Shown here: in pieces, positions 26,057 through 35,267 of the stretch
Layout: each line of letters opens with the position of its first letter
How positions within the stretch are numbered: position 1 is the first letter of the stretch
NCBI GenBank assembly: GCA_964487155.1
Contig: CAZAQB010000001.1
Coordinates: 1-64,000 of the forward strand
Reading direction: 5' to 3'
Origin: CAZAQB01 sp964487155
GTDB lineage: Bacteria; Pseudomonadota; Gammaproteobacteria; Nitrococcales; Nitrococcaceae
DNA: 64,000 nt
Notes under the pieces: model-generated
Seen by the model: the letters and a program-made list of their open reading frames with translations, nothing else
Databases searched by the model: none
What the model was told of the DNA's origin: nothing
Position numbers and translations under genes: made by a program

Positions 26057-26267
26057 GGGGACGGGAGACGTCGTCCCCCGGCCGCGGCATGCTGGGTTTC
26101 GCGGGCTCAACCCAGCCTACGGGCTGAGGACTGAGCGTGACCCCGCCCCGGCGCCTGTCAAGCCCCCTCCCAATCAGTCCTCAGTCCCTTTCACTCAGTC
26201 CTTTTCCCAGAGCGAACGCCGGGGCCATCGGCGCCGGCGGCCTTCGCCACCCAAGACGAAGACGCCC
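26057..26267. repeat. Intergenic region with stem-loop and heptamer repeats
   Basis: This gap between convergent ygfZ and lysS holds a hairpin with CTGGGTT and AACCCAG arms (26092-26098, 26109-26115), a sequence type often dispersed in proteobacterial genomes. It also holds the heptamer CAGTCCN at 26175, 26182 and 26196, all in the same 7-base register. No gene is seen. The hairpin may terminate ygfZ. Confidence 0.5.
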
Positions 26268-27761
26268 CTACCCCTCCTCCGGCCGCATGGCGGGGAACAG
26301 CAGCACGTCGCGGATGGACGGGGCGTCCGCCAGCAGCATCACCAGGCGGTCGATGCCGATGCCCTCGCCGGCGGTGGGCGGCAGGCCGTACTCCAGGGCG
26401 CGGATGTAGTCGGCATCGTAGAACATGGCCTCGTCGTCGCCGGCCTCCTTTTCCGCCACCTGGGCCCGGAAGCGCCGGGCCTGCTCATCGGGGTCGTTGA
26501 GCTCGGAGAAGCCGTTGGCGATCTCGCGGCCGGCCACGATCAGTTCGAAGCGCTCGGTGACGCCGGGGTCGTCGTCCCGGGGCCGGGCCAGGGGTGAGAC
26601 CTCCGCCGGGAAGTCCGTGACGAAGGTGGGCTGGCGCAGCCGGTCCTCCACCGTGGCCTCGAAGATCTCCATCTGCAGCCGCCCCACCCCCCAGCCGGGC
26701 TGCACATCGATCCCCAGGCCGGCGGCGACGCTGGCGGCGGCCTCCCGGTCGTCCAGCTGTGCGGCGCTGACACCCGGATTGTGCTCGGCAATGGCGTCCC
26801 GGACGCTCACCCGCCGGAAGGCCGGACCGAACTCCAGGCGCTCCTGCTGATAGTCCAGGTGGTCGGCGCCGGATGCCAGGGTCACCAGATCCCGCAGCAG
26901 TTCCTCGGTGAGGTCCATGAGCTCGGTGTGGCCGGCATAGGCCTGGTAGAACTCCAGCATGGTGAACTCGGGGTTGTGCCGGGTGGAGACCCCCTCGTTG
27001 CGGAAGTTGCGGTTGATTTCGTAGACCTTCTCGAAGCCTCCCACCACCAGCCGCTTGAGGTAGAGCTCCGGGGCGACGCGCAGGTACAGGTCCGTGTCCA
27101 GGGCGTTGTGGTGGGTGATGAACGGCCGGGCGGTGGCGCCGCCGGGGATGGGCTGCATCATGGGGGTCTCCACCTCCAGGAAGCCCCGGGCGTCCAGGGT
27201 CTCCCGGATGCGGCGCACCACGTGGCTGCGCAGCTGGAAGGTGCGCCGCGCCTCCGGCGTGACGATGAGATCCACGTAGCGCTGGCGGTAGCGGGCCTCC
27301 TGGTCTGCCAGGCCGTGGTACTTCTCCGGCAGCGGGCGCAGGGCCTTGGTGAGCAGGCGCAAGCCATCCACCCGCACCGAGAGTTCGCCGGTTCGGGTGC
27401 GGAACAGGCGGCCCTCGGCACCGAGGATGTCCCCCAGGTCCCAGGTCTTGAACTCGGCGTAGAGCCCATCGGGCAGGCTGTCGCGCTGCACGAACAGCTG
27501 GATGGCGCCGGACATGTCCTGCAGCCGGGCGAAACTCGCCTTGCCCATGATGCGCTTGGCCAGCATGCGCCCGGCCACGCGCAACCGCACCGGCTGCGCC
27601 TCCAGCGCGTCGTTGTCCAGCTCACCGAACTCCCGGTGCAGTTCCGCGGCCAGGCGGTCGCGGCGGAAGTCGTTGGGATAGGCGATGCCCTGCTCGCGCA
27701 GGGCGGCCAGCTTCTCACGGCGCTGGGCGATGAGCCGGTTGGAATCGGTGGCGTCGGTCAT
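26268..27761 (-). CDS. lysS: Lysyl-tRNA synthetase, class II
   Basis: A 497-residue class IIb aminoacyl-tRNA synthetase. The N-terminal OB-fold anticodon-binding domain (about 60-150, VRLRVAGRMLAKRIMGKASF) is followed by the catalytic core with motif 2 (FRNEGVSTRHNPEFTMLEFY) and motif 3 (GIGIDRLVMLL near the C terminus). It starts 25 bases after prfB, as in E. coli prfB-lysS. Confidence 0.97.
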   Translation of the reverse strand: MTDATDSNRLIAQRREKLAALREQGIAYPNDFRRDRLAAELHREFGELDNDALEAQPVRLRVAGRMLAKRIMGKASFARLQDMSGAIQLFVQRDSLPDGLYAEFKTWDLGDILGAEGRLFRTRTGELSVRVDGLRLLTKALRPLPEKYHGLADQEARYRQRYVDLIVTPEARRTFQLRSHVVRRIRETLDARGFLEVETPMMQPIPGGATARPFITHHNALDTDLYLRVAPELYLKRLVVGGFEKVYEINRNFRNEGVSTRHNPEFTMLEFYQAYAGHTELMDLTEELLRDLVTLASGADHLDYQQERLEFGPAFRRVSVRDAIAEHNPGVSAAQLDDREAAASVAAGLGIDVQPGWGVGRLQMEIFEATVEDRLRQPTFVTDFPAEVSPLARPRDDDPGVTERFELIVAGREIANGFSELNDPDEQARRFRAQVAEKEAGDDEAMFYDADYIRALEYGLPPTAGEGIGIDRLVMLLADAPSIRDVLLFPAMRPEEG

Positions 27762-27786
27762 CGGAGATTCTCGGAGTTGCGGTGGC

Positions 27787-28885
27787 TTACAGACCGGCCT
27801 TGAGGCTCGCCTCGACGAACGGATCCAGGTCGCCGTCCAGCACTGCCTGGGTGTTGCCGATCTCCACCCCGGTGCGCAGGTCCTTGATGCGGGACTGGTC
27901 CAGCACGTAGGAGCGGATCTGGCTGCCCCAGCCGATCTCCGCCTTGCCCTCCTCCACCTGCTCGGCCTGCTCGCGGCGCTTCTGCATCTCCAGCTCGTAG
28001 AGCTTGGCCTTGAGCTGCTTCATGGCCGTAGCCCGGTTCTTGTGCTGGGAGCGGTCGTTCTGGCACTGGACCACGATGCCCGAGGGCATGTGGGTGATGC
28101 GCACCGCCGACTCGGTGCGGTTGACGTGCTGGCCGCCGGCGCCGCTGGCGCGGTAGACGTCCACCCGCAGGTCCGAGGGATCGACCTCGATCTCCACGTC
28201 GTCGTCCACCTCGGGGGAGACGAACACGGCGGCGAAGGAGGTGTGGCGGCGGTTGCCGGAGTCGAACGGCGACTTGCGCACCAGCCGGTGGACGCCGGTC
28301 TCGGTGCGCAGCCAGCCAAAGGCGTACTCGCCGTCGAAGCGCACCGTGGCGCTCTTGATACCGGCCACCTCCGCCTCGGACACCTCGATCAGCTCGCTCT
28401 TGAAGCCCCGGCGCTCGGCCCAGCGCAGGTACATGCGCAGCAGCATCTCGGCCCAGTCCTGGGCCTCGGTGCCACCGGAACCCGCCTGGACGTCCAGGAA
28501 GGCATTCTTGGAGTCCATCTCGCCGGAGAACATGCGCTTGAATTCCAGCCCGGCCACTTCCGACTCGAAGCCCGCCACATCGGCCTCGATGGATTGCAGG
28601 GTGGCGGTGTCGTCCTCCTCCCGGGCCATCTCCAGAAGGTCGGCGGCGTCCGCCAGGCCGTCGCGCAGCCGGTCCAGCGAACTGACAGTCTCGTCCAGGC
28701 GCACGCGCTCCCGGTTCAGCTCCTGGGCCCGGTCCGGGTCGTCCCAGACCCGGGGATTCTCCAGCTCGCGGGTGACTTCCTCCAGGCGCTCGCGCTTGCC
28801 CGGGTAGTCAAAGATACCCCCTCAGGGACTCGCCGCGTCCCTGGAGGTCGGCGATTCGGCTCGCCAGCGCGTTGACCTCGATCAT
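27787..28885 (-). CDS. prfB: Peptide chain release factor 2 (programmed +1 frameshift)
   Basis: RF2 recognises UAA and UGA. The coding sequence starts at ATG 28885 and runs 25 codons to CTT (28813-28811), meets an in-frame UGA (28810-28808), and continues in the +1 frame from GAC at 28809 to 27787, giving 365 residues, exactly the E. coli RF2 length. The GGQ loop (SGAGGQHVNRTES) and the stop-recognition SPF motif (RKSPFDSG) are both present. Taking only the downstream frame would lose the N-terminal helical domain. Cotranscribed with lysS. Confidence 0.96.
28808..28822 (-). promoter_or_regulatory. RF2 autoregulatory frameshift site
   Basis: On the minus strand the site reads AGGGGGTATCTTTGAC: an internal Shine-Dalgarno (AGGGGG), the slippery CTT, and the UGA stop followed by C. 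It is identical to the E. coli prfB site. Low RF2 slows termination at UGA and favours the +1 shift. Confidence 0.93.
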
Positions 28886-28987
28886 GCTGCACCTCGGAGC
28901 AGGAAAGCGCCGGATGGTACACCAGGGCCGAGGGGCTGTCAGGGGCGCAGCCGGATGCACGAGCCTCTGCCGCCGCGCCCGGGTGTC

Positions 28988-30076
28988 TCAGTAGGCGAGC
29001 CCCAGGCGCATGCTGCCCACCACGGCGTCCTCGCCCGCCGGGGAGGCGCCCAGGCCGCTGTCCAACAGCCACTGCACCGAGGGGGTGAGGTGCAGGTGGG
29101 GGCTGAAATCCATGCGCAGGTAGAACTCGGCCTGCTGGGTGGCCTCCGCCTCCGCACCCAGCTCGTCGGAGGCCCCGGTGCGTGCCCAACCCAGGCCCAG
29201 GCGGCCGTCGGCGGCCCGGTACTCCAGAGCCAGGGCGACGAAGTCCGCCGCCTCGGAGACCGACTCCCGGGCCAGGCCGGCGCGCAGGTTGAAGCCTACC
29301 GGGCCCTCGGTCCAGTCGGTCGAGAGATACACGCCGCGGTTGTCCAGCTCGTCGCCACTGCCGTCCAGGGCCGGGCGGTCGGCGGTGCTCCACCAGCCGC
29401 CCAGGCGCAGCAGCGTACGGCCGGCCTGCCACTGCAGCTCCAGGGCGCTGAACACCCCCCTGCCGTCCTCGCCCAGGTCCACCAGCTCGGAGTAGGAGGC
29501 ATCCGGGTTGTCGCCCAGGCCGTTGGAGCCGGCCACCGCCGCCACCCAGCCGAAGCCTCGGCCGGCGGCCGGCTGGGACACGACGCCCGCCAGGGTGTAG
29601 TCGGGGAAGGCCACGGTGGGGTTGTTGACGAAGCCGGCGCCGAGAAACTGGGTGGCCTCGTCATTGGCAACGGCGCTCGTGTCCAGGTAGACGGTGACAT
29701 CCAGCAAGCCGATCACCGCCTCCCCCGCGCCGGAGGGCACCGAGTAGTGCAGCTCGGAGACTTGCAGCCGGCCGTTGCCGTCCCGGTCCAGGGCCGTGCC
29801 GGCATCGGCGTTGGCCTCCGGCAGCGCCGAGGAGACGCCCTGGTTCTCCGGGCTGGTGTTGCCCTCCACGTAGAGGGTCCAGGCCCCGGCACCCATGGGC
29901 ACGGTGGTGATCAGGTCCAGGGAAGCCACAGTCTCGGAGTCGGCGGCATCGGCGTCACTGGTCTGGCCCACCAGGGTCAGGCCCGCCTCAAAATTGGCCG
30001 GTGCCGCCAACACCGGGCCGGCGGCCGCCAGGCTTCCGAGGCAGGCCAGTACGGCCCGCCGCTTTGAACTTTCCAT
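28988..30076 (-). CDS. OprB-like outer-membrane porin
   Basis: A 362-residue protein with a signal peptide (residues 1-25, ending VLA-AP). The mature chain has a repeated pattern of amphipathic beta strands ending in an aromatic residue (GLAY), typical of outer-membrane barrels. The pattern around EGNTSPENQG, the LDRDGNGRLQVSELHYS segment, and PDYTLAGVV resembles carbohydrate-selective OprB-type porins (PF04966). The acidic LDRDGNGRLQ segment looks like a Ca2+-binding loop. Monocistronic by position. The substrate is not predictable from the sequence. Confidence 0.7.
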   Translation of the reverse strand: MESSKRRAVLACLGSLAAAGPVLAAPANFEAGLTLVGQTSDADAADSETVASLDLITTVPMGAGAWTLYVEGNTSPENQGVSSALPEANADAGTALDRDGNGRLQVSELHYSVPSGAGEAVIGLLDVTVYLDTSAVANDEATQFLGAGFVNNPTVAFPDYTLAGVVSQPAAGRGFGWVAAVAGSNGLGDNPDASYSELVDLGEDGRGVFSALELQWQAGRTLLRLGGWWSTADRPALDGSGDELDNRGVYLSTDWTEGPVGFNLRAGLARESVSEAADFVALALEYRAADGRLGLGWARTGASDELGAEAEATQQAEFYLRMDFSPHLHLTPSVQWLLDSGLGASPAGEDAVVGSMRLGLAY

Positions 30077-30141
30077 CGGCGATCTCCTCGGGGATTGCCT
30101 TTTGGCCGATGCTGCATGCAGCTCATGGGCCGGCGGAGGGG

Positions 30142-33100
30142 TCAGCGCACCTGCGCCCACTGGGCCTCCAGGCGCTTGGCAGAAACCGGCTGCCGGGTGC
30201 CCAGTTCCTGGGCGAACAGCGAGATGCGCCACTCCTCCAGCAGCCGGCGGAAGGCGGCCAATTCCGGGTCGGCCACGCCCTTGTGGCGGTGGGCCGCGGC
30301 CCGCTCCCGGTAGCGCTCCCACCAGGGCCGCAGCTCGGCGGTGATCTGGCGGTCGCGGCCCGGGTTGCGTTCCAGTTTCTCCAGGCGCCGCTCCAGGCCG
30401 GCCAGGAAGCGGGGCAGCTGCTCCAGCCACTCCAGATCGGCCTCGTTCAGAAAGCCCGCGTAGACCAGTGATTCCAGGTGCTCCCGGGCATCACCCAGGG
30501 AGTCCATGCGCTCAAGCCCGGCGGGCCGGCCCAGTGCCTTGCGCACCTGGTGGAAGCGCTCCAGCACCTGCTCCAGCAGCTTGCAGACGTGTTCCAGCAT
30601 GGCGTTGAGTTCCCCCCGGCCCCCGGCCAGGCACTCGCGGAAGTCCGCCTCGGTGCGGGGCAGTTCCCCATCCGGCAAAAAGGTCAAGCGGAACACGGTC
30701 TGCAGGATATCCGAGCGCAGCTCGCGGCAGGGCGCCACCGGCGCGTACCAAAGGCACAGACGCTCAAGGTTCGGAATGTGCTGCTTCATGTGGCGGGTGA
30801 TGTCTCCCAGCTCGCGCTGGAACAGGGACACCACCCCGCTGCGGCTGAGGCGCTCGGCCCCGTCGGCGGAATCGGCCAGGGTCAGGCTGACTCCCTCGGC
30901 ACCGTCATCGCGCAGGGCCGGGTAGCCGCTCCAGCGGGCACCCGCCTGCTCCATCTCTACGCGCTCGGGCAGGTCGCCGAAGTCCCAGCGGCGCAGGCCG
31001 GTGCGCTCCCAGTGGCTGGCGCCGGTGCGGGCGAACTGATCCTGGGCGCGGTGACCCAGCTGCTGTTTCAGCACCGGGAGGTCGCGGCCGGCGGCCAGCA
31101 CCCGGCCCTCACCATCCAGCACCTCGATGCGCAGCTGCAGGTGGACGGGCAACTCCACCGCGTCCCAGTGCTCCGGCGGCACATCGACGCCGGTCATCCG
31201 GTGCAGCTCCCGGCGCAAGCCTTCGGCCAGGGAGCCCTGGTACTGGCCCAGGGCGGCCAGGGCCTCGGCGGCGAACTCCGGGGCTGGCACGAAGTGCTTG
31301 CGCAGCCGCTTGGGCAGGCCCTTGATCAGCGCCACGGCCCGCTCCTGGAGCAGGCCCGGAACCAGCCACTCCAGATCCCGTGGGCTCAGCTGATTGAGGG
31401 CCGCCAGCGGCACCTGCACGGTCACGCCGTCACACTCCTCGCCGGGCTCGAAATGGTAGCGCAGCGGCAGCTGCAGGCCGCGCAGCTCGAGGCGCTCCGG
31501 GTAATCCGCCGGGCGCAAGTCGGGGTGCAGGCCGGCGCTCATGGCCTCCCGGTCCAGAAACAGCTCGGCCGGCTCGCCGGCCCGGCGCAGCCAGCGCGTC
31601 AGGCTCGGCCCGTCGCACACCTCCTCGGGCAGGATGGCGTCGTAGCGGGCCTCCAGGGTCGCCTCGTCCACCAGGATCTCCCGGCGCCGCAAGCGGGCCT
31701 CGAGGGCCTCCAGCTCGGTCTGCAGGGCCTTGTTGTGGCGCAGGAACTCGGGCTGGCGGCGCAGCCGGCCGGCCACCAGGGCCTCGCGGATGAACACCCG
31801 GCGGGCACCGGCAGGATCCCATCGCGCGTAATCCACCCGGCGTCTCGGCACGATGAGCAGGCCGTACAGGGAGACGCTCTCGAAGGCGCCCACCCGGCCG
31901 CTGCGCTCCTCGAAGAAGGGCTCCCCGAGACTGCGGTTCGCCAGGTCGCCGGCCAGGGGCTCCACCCACTGCGGCCGGATCTCGGCGCAGCTGCGGGCGA
32001 ATACCCGGCTGGTCTCCACTAGTTCCGCGGCCAGGATCCACTTGGGCCGGCGCTTCGCCAGGCCGGAGCCGGGGTGGATCACGAGCTTGAGGTTGCGGGG
32101 GCCCTGGTAGACCGACTCCTCTACCTTCAGGCCGATGTTGCCCAGCAGCCCCGCGAGCAGCGCCTTGTGCAGCGCCGGATAGTCGGCCGGCGCGTCGTTC
32201 TCCCGGAAGCCCATGGTCTTGACCTGCACCCGCAGCTGCTGGTGTACATCGCGCCATTCCAGCATGCGCAGGTAGGACAGGAAGTGCTCCCGGCACCAGC
32301 CCCGCAGCTTGTTCCGGGACAGGTGCCGGGCCTGCTCGCGGAAGTCCGCCCACAGTTTCAGCAATCCCAGGAAGTCGGAGCGCTCGTCCTGCCAGGGCTG
32401 CTGGGCGGCGTCGGCGGCATCCCGCGCCTCCAGGGGCCGCTCCCGGGGATCCTGGATGCTGAGCGCCGCGGCCAGCACCAAGGTCTCGGTCAGGCAGCGC
32501 TCGGCCTCGGCCGCCACCAGCATGCGTGCGATGCGCGGGTCCACCGGCAGCCGGGCAAGACCCCGGCCCAGCTCGGTGAGCCGCTCCCGGGCGTCCAGCG
32601 CGCCCAGCTCCCGCAGCAGCCGGGTGCCGTCGCGCACGAAGCGCGGATCCGGCGGGTCGATAAAGGGAAAATCCTCCACCGCCCCCAGCCCCAGGTATTT
32701 CATCTGCAGAATCACCGTCGCCAGGTTGGCCCGCAGGATCTCGGGGTCGGTGTAGGCGGGCCGCTCGGCGTAGTCCTCCTCGGCGTAGAGCCGGATGCAG
32801 ATGCCCGGCCCCAGGCGCCCGCAGCGCCCGGCCCGCTGATCCGCGCTCGCCTGGGAGATCGGCTCCACCGGCAGCCGCTGAACCTTTGTGCGATAGCTGT
32901 AGCGCGACAGCCGCACCAGACCGCTGTCCACCACGTAGCGGATGCCGGGCACGGTGATGGAGGTCTCCGCCACGTTGGTGGCCAGCACCACCCGGCGCCC
33001 GCCATGGGGGGCGAACACCCGCTGCTGCTCGGCGGCGCTGAGCCGGCCGTACAGCGGCAGAATCTCAGTGCCCCTGGGGTGGTGCTTGCGCAGGGCCTCG

Positions 33101-34035
33101 GCGGTTTCCCGAATCTCCCGTTCGCCGGGCAGGAACACCAGCACGTCGCCCCGGCCCTCCCGGGCGAGTTCGTACACCGCTTCCAGCACGCCCTCGGGCA
33201 GGCTGCGGTCGCGCTCCTCCACGTCGCCGGCCAGGGGCCGGTAGCGCACGTCCACCGGATAGGTGCGCCCGGAGACCATCACCACCGGCGCACCGTCGAA
33301 CTGCCGGGCGAAGCGCTCCGGGTCGATGGTGGCGGAGGTGATGATGAGTTTGAGGTCGGGGCGCCGGGCCCGCAGGCGCTGCAGGTAGCCCAGCAGGAAG
33401 TCGATGTTGAGGCTGCGCTCGTGAGCCTCGTCGATGATGACGGTGTCGTACTCGGCGAGCTCCGGGTCGCCCTGAGTCTCCGCCAGCAGCATCCCGTCAG
33501 TGAGCAGCTTGACCCGCGTGGCCGGTCCCACCTGGTCGGTGAAACGCACCCGGTAGCCCACGCCGTGGCCGGTCTCGGTACCCAGCTCCGAGGCGATGCG
33601 CTCGCACAGGCTGCGGGCGGCGATGCGCCGCGGCTGGGTGTGGGCGATGCAGCCGGACCGACCCAGGCCCAGCTCCAGGCAGATCTGCGGCAGCTGGGTG
33701 CTCTTGCCGGAGCCGGTCTCGCCGCAGACCACCACCACCGGGTTGTCCCGGATGGCCTCCGCCAGTTCCTGGCGGCGTTCCACCACCGGCAGATCCTGGT
33801 CGAAGCGGGGGATCAGGGACAGTTCGGAGCGGGCCCGGCAACGCGCGGCGGCGGCCTCCGCCTCCCGGCGCAGCCGGCCCAGCGCCCGGTCCACGGGCTT
33901 GCCGCGCTCGGCGCGCCGGCGAAGGCCCGCCAGGCGACGGTCCACGGCGGCGCGCCAGGCCGGCGGCAGGGACTCCCGCAGGGCCGCATCCAGCTCCGGG
34001 GCGGCGATCAGGGCGCGGGGGGAGCGCCGGGGCAT
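30142..34035 (-). CDS. hrpA: ATP-dependent RNA helicase HrpA
   Basis: A 1297-residue DEAH-box helicase that helps resolve stalled ribosomes on mRNA. Motifs in order: GETGSGKSTQLPQ (Walker A), IIDEAHERSLN (DEAH), ITSATID, and QRAGRCGRLGPG (motif VI), then the HA2/OB region and the long HrpA-specific C-terminal domain (DUF3418). The length matches E. coli HrpA (1300). The ATG at 34035 (MPRRSPRALIAAPELD) overlaps the stop of the phosphoesterase gene (ATGA). Confidence 0.95.
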   Translation of the reverse strand: MPRRSPRALIAAPELDAALRESLPPAWRAAVDRRLAGLRRRAERGKPVDRALGRLRREAEAAAARCRARSELSLIPRFDQDLPVVERRQELAEAIRDNPVVVVCGETGSGKSTQLPQICLELGLGRSGCIAHTQPRRIAARSLCERIASELGTETGHGVGYRVRFTDQVGPATRVKLLTDGMLLAETQGDPELAEYDTVIIDEAHERSLNIDFLLGYLQRLRARRPDLKLIITSATIDPERFARQFDGAPVVMVSGRTYPVDVRYRPLAGDVEERDRSLPEGVLEAVYELAREGRGDVLVFLPGEREIRETAEALRKHHPRGTEILPLYGRLSAAEQQRVFAPHGGRRVVLATNVAETSITVPGIRYVVDSGLVRLSRYSYRTKVQRLPVEPISQASADQRAGRCGRLGPGICIRLYAEEDYAERPAYTDPEILRANLATVILQMKYLGLGAVEDFPFIDPPDPRFVRDGTRLLRELGALDARERLTELGRGLARLPVDPRIARMLVAAEAERCLTETLVLAAALSIQDPRERPLEARDAADAAQQPWQDERSDFLGLLKLWADFREQARHLSRNKLRGWCREHFLSYLRMLEWRDVHQQLRVQVKTMGFRENDAPADYPALHKALLAGLLGNIGLKVEESVYQGPRNLKLVIHPGSGLAKRRPKWILAAELVETSRVFARSCAEIRPQWVEPLAGDLANRSLGEPFFEERSGRVGAFESVSLYGLLIVPRRRVDYARWDPAGARRVFIREALVAGRLRRQPEFLRHNKALQTELEALEARLRRREILVDEATLEARYDAILPEEVCDGPSLTRWLRRAGEPAELFLDREAMSAGLHPDLRPADYPERLELRGLQLPLRYHFEPGEECDGVTVQVPLAALNQLSPRDLEWLVPGLLQERAVALIKGLPKRLRKHFVPAPEFAAEALAALGQYQGSLAEGLRRELHRMTGVDVPPEHWDAVELPVHLQLRIEVLDGEGRVLAAGRDLPVLKQQLGHRAQDQFARTGASHWERTGLRRWDFGDLPERVEMEQAGARWSGYPALRDDGAEGVSLTLADSADGAERLSRSGVVSLFQRELGDITRHMKQHIPNLERLCLWYAPVAPCRELRSDILQTVFRLTFLPDGELPRTEADFRECLAGGRGELNAMLEHVCKLLEQVLERFHQVRKALGRPAGLERMDSLGDAREHLESLVYAGFLNEADLEWLEQLPRFLAGLERRLEKLERNPGRDRQITAELRPWWERYRERAAAHRHKGVADPELAAFRRLLEEWRISLFAQELGTRQPVSAKRLEAQWAQVR

Positions 34036-34580
34036 CAGTCCCGGTGGGTGCGGCGCCGGCTGGCGTAGCGCCGGGCCGGCAGGCGCAGGGGCTCGAGCCG
34101 CCAGTCCGGCTCCGCGCACTCCAGGATCAGGCAGGACGGCCCGCCCTGGGTCCGGGTCCGCCCGGCGGCGCCCGGGTTCAGGATCCAGGGAGAGCGCTCG
34201 GTATCCGCGAGCAGCCGGTGGCTGTGACCGTAGGCCACCGCCCGGGCCTCGGGGAATCGCCGCCGATAGCGCCGGTGGCGTTCCTCCAGGGTGCCGCCGT
34301 CGTCGCCATGGAGCACGACCAGGCGGCCGCCGGGCAGCTCCACACCGACTTCGCGGGGCAGCGTCGCCAGCAGCTCCCGCTCGGACTCGGGCCAGTTCTG
34401 CGCCGTGTCGTTGTTGCCCCGCACGGCGTACAGCTCGCCCCGTGGTTGCAGGGCCATCAGCACCTCGGCCCCGCCGATGTCCCCCGCATGCACCGCCAGG
34501 TCGCAGTCCTGCACCCGTTCGGCGATGCGCGGATCGAGAAATCCGTGGGTGTCGGCCACCACAGCCACGCGCAGAGCCAT
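34035..34580 (-). CDS. Metallophosphoesterase, YfcE/MJ0936 type
   Basis: A 181-residue calcineurin-like phosphodiesterase. The metal-binding motifs are seen: ADTHGFLD, HAGDIGG, RGNNDTAQ, LHGDDG and GHSHR. Members act on phosphodiesters, with 2',3'-cyclic nucleotide and synthetic substrates reported; the natural substrate is unsure. It is sandwiched between thrH (9 bases upstream) and hrpA (one-base overlap), all on the minus strand. Confidence 0.85.
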   Translation of the reverse strand: MALRVAVVADTHGFLDPRIAERVQDCDLAVHAGDIGGAEVLMALQPRGELYAVRGNNDTAQNWPESERELLATLPREVGVELPGGRLVVLHGDDGGTLEERHRRYRRRFPEARAVAYGHSHRLLADTERSPWILNPGAAGRTRTQGGPSCLILECAEPDWRLEPLRLPARRYASRRRTHRD

Positions 34581-34589
34581 CAGCCGCCC

Positions 34590-35195
34590 TCAGTGCGCAA
34601 GGGCGTGTTGGATGGCAGCGTCCAGCTCCGGATAGCTGCGGGTCACGGGAAACTGCGGGAACTCGGCTACTACGTTGGCCGGCGGCATGAACAGGATGCC
34701 GTTGTCGGCCTCCGCCAGCATGGCGGTGTCATTGTAAGAGTCGCCCGCGGCCACGGTGCGGAAGTTGAGATCGCGGAAGGCCGCCACGGCTCGCCGCTTG
34801 TGATCCGCCAAGCGCAGCCGGTAACCGGTGATGCGGCCCTCCGGGCCCACCTCCAGGCGGTGGCAGAACAGGGTAGGCCAGCCCAGCTGGGCCATCAGCG
34901 GCCGCGCGAACTCGTAGAAGGTGTCCGACAGGATCACCACCTGGCGCCGGCGGCGCAGCTCCTCCAGGAAGGCCGGCGCCCCGTCCAGCGGCGTCATGCC
35001 GGCGATGACGCGCTCAATGTCCGGCAGCCCCAGCCCTTCGCGGGCGAGGATGCGCAGCCGCAGGGCCATGAGCTCGGCGTAATCCGCCACGTCCCGGGTG
35101 GTGGCCCGCAGCTCGTCGATACCGGTGAGCTCGGCGAAGCGGATCCAGATCTCCGGCACCAGCACGCCTTCCAGGTCGAGGCAGACGATCTCCAC
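34590..35195 (-). CDS. thrH: Bifunctional phosphoserine phosphatase/homoserine phosphotransferase ThrH
   Basis: A 201-residue HAD-family enzyme. The N-terminal motif VEIVCLDLEGVLVPEIW carries the variant HAD Asp pair (DLE), followed by VILSDTFYEFA (motif II) and GDSYNDTAM (motif IV). This matches ThrH of Pseudomonas, which dephosphorylates phosphoserine and can transfer phosphate to homoserine. The GTG at 35195 follows the strong site GGGAGGAG; the in-frame ATG upstream is not needed. Confidence 0.9.
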   Translation of the reverse strand: MEIVCLDLEGVLVPEIWIRFAELTGIDELRATTRDVADYAELMALRLRILAREGLGLPDIERVIAGMTPLDGAPAFLEELRRRRQVVILSDTFYEFARPLMAQLGWPTLFCHRLEVGPEGRITGYRLRLADHKRRAVAAFRDLNFRTVAAGDSYNDTAMLAEADNGILFMPPANVVAEFPQFPVTRSYPELDAAIQHALAH

Positions 35196-35267
35196 GGGCT
35201 CCTCCCACCCACCGGGGCGGCGGACAACGGGCGGCAAAAGGTAAGCGGATTCCCGGGACAGGGCAAG

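Noticed and set aside
30478..34068. Long plus-strand open frames opposite hrpA
   Set aside because: They are antisense shadows; the DEAH helicase motifs on the minus strand are decisive.
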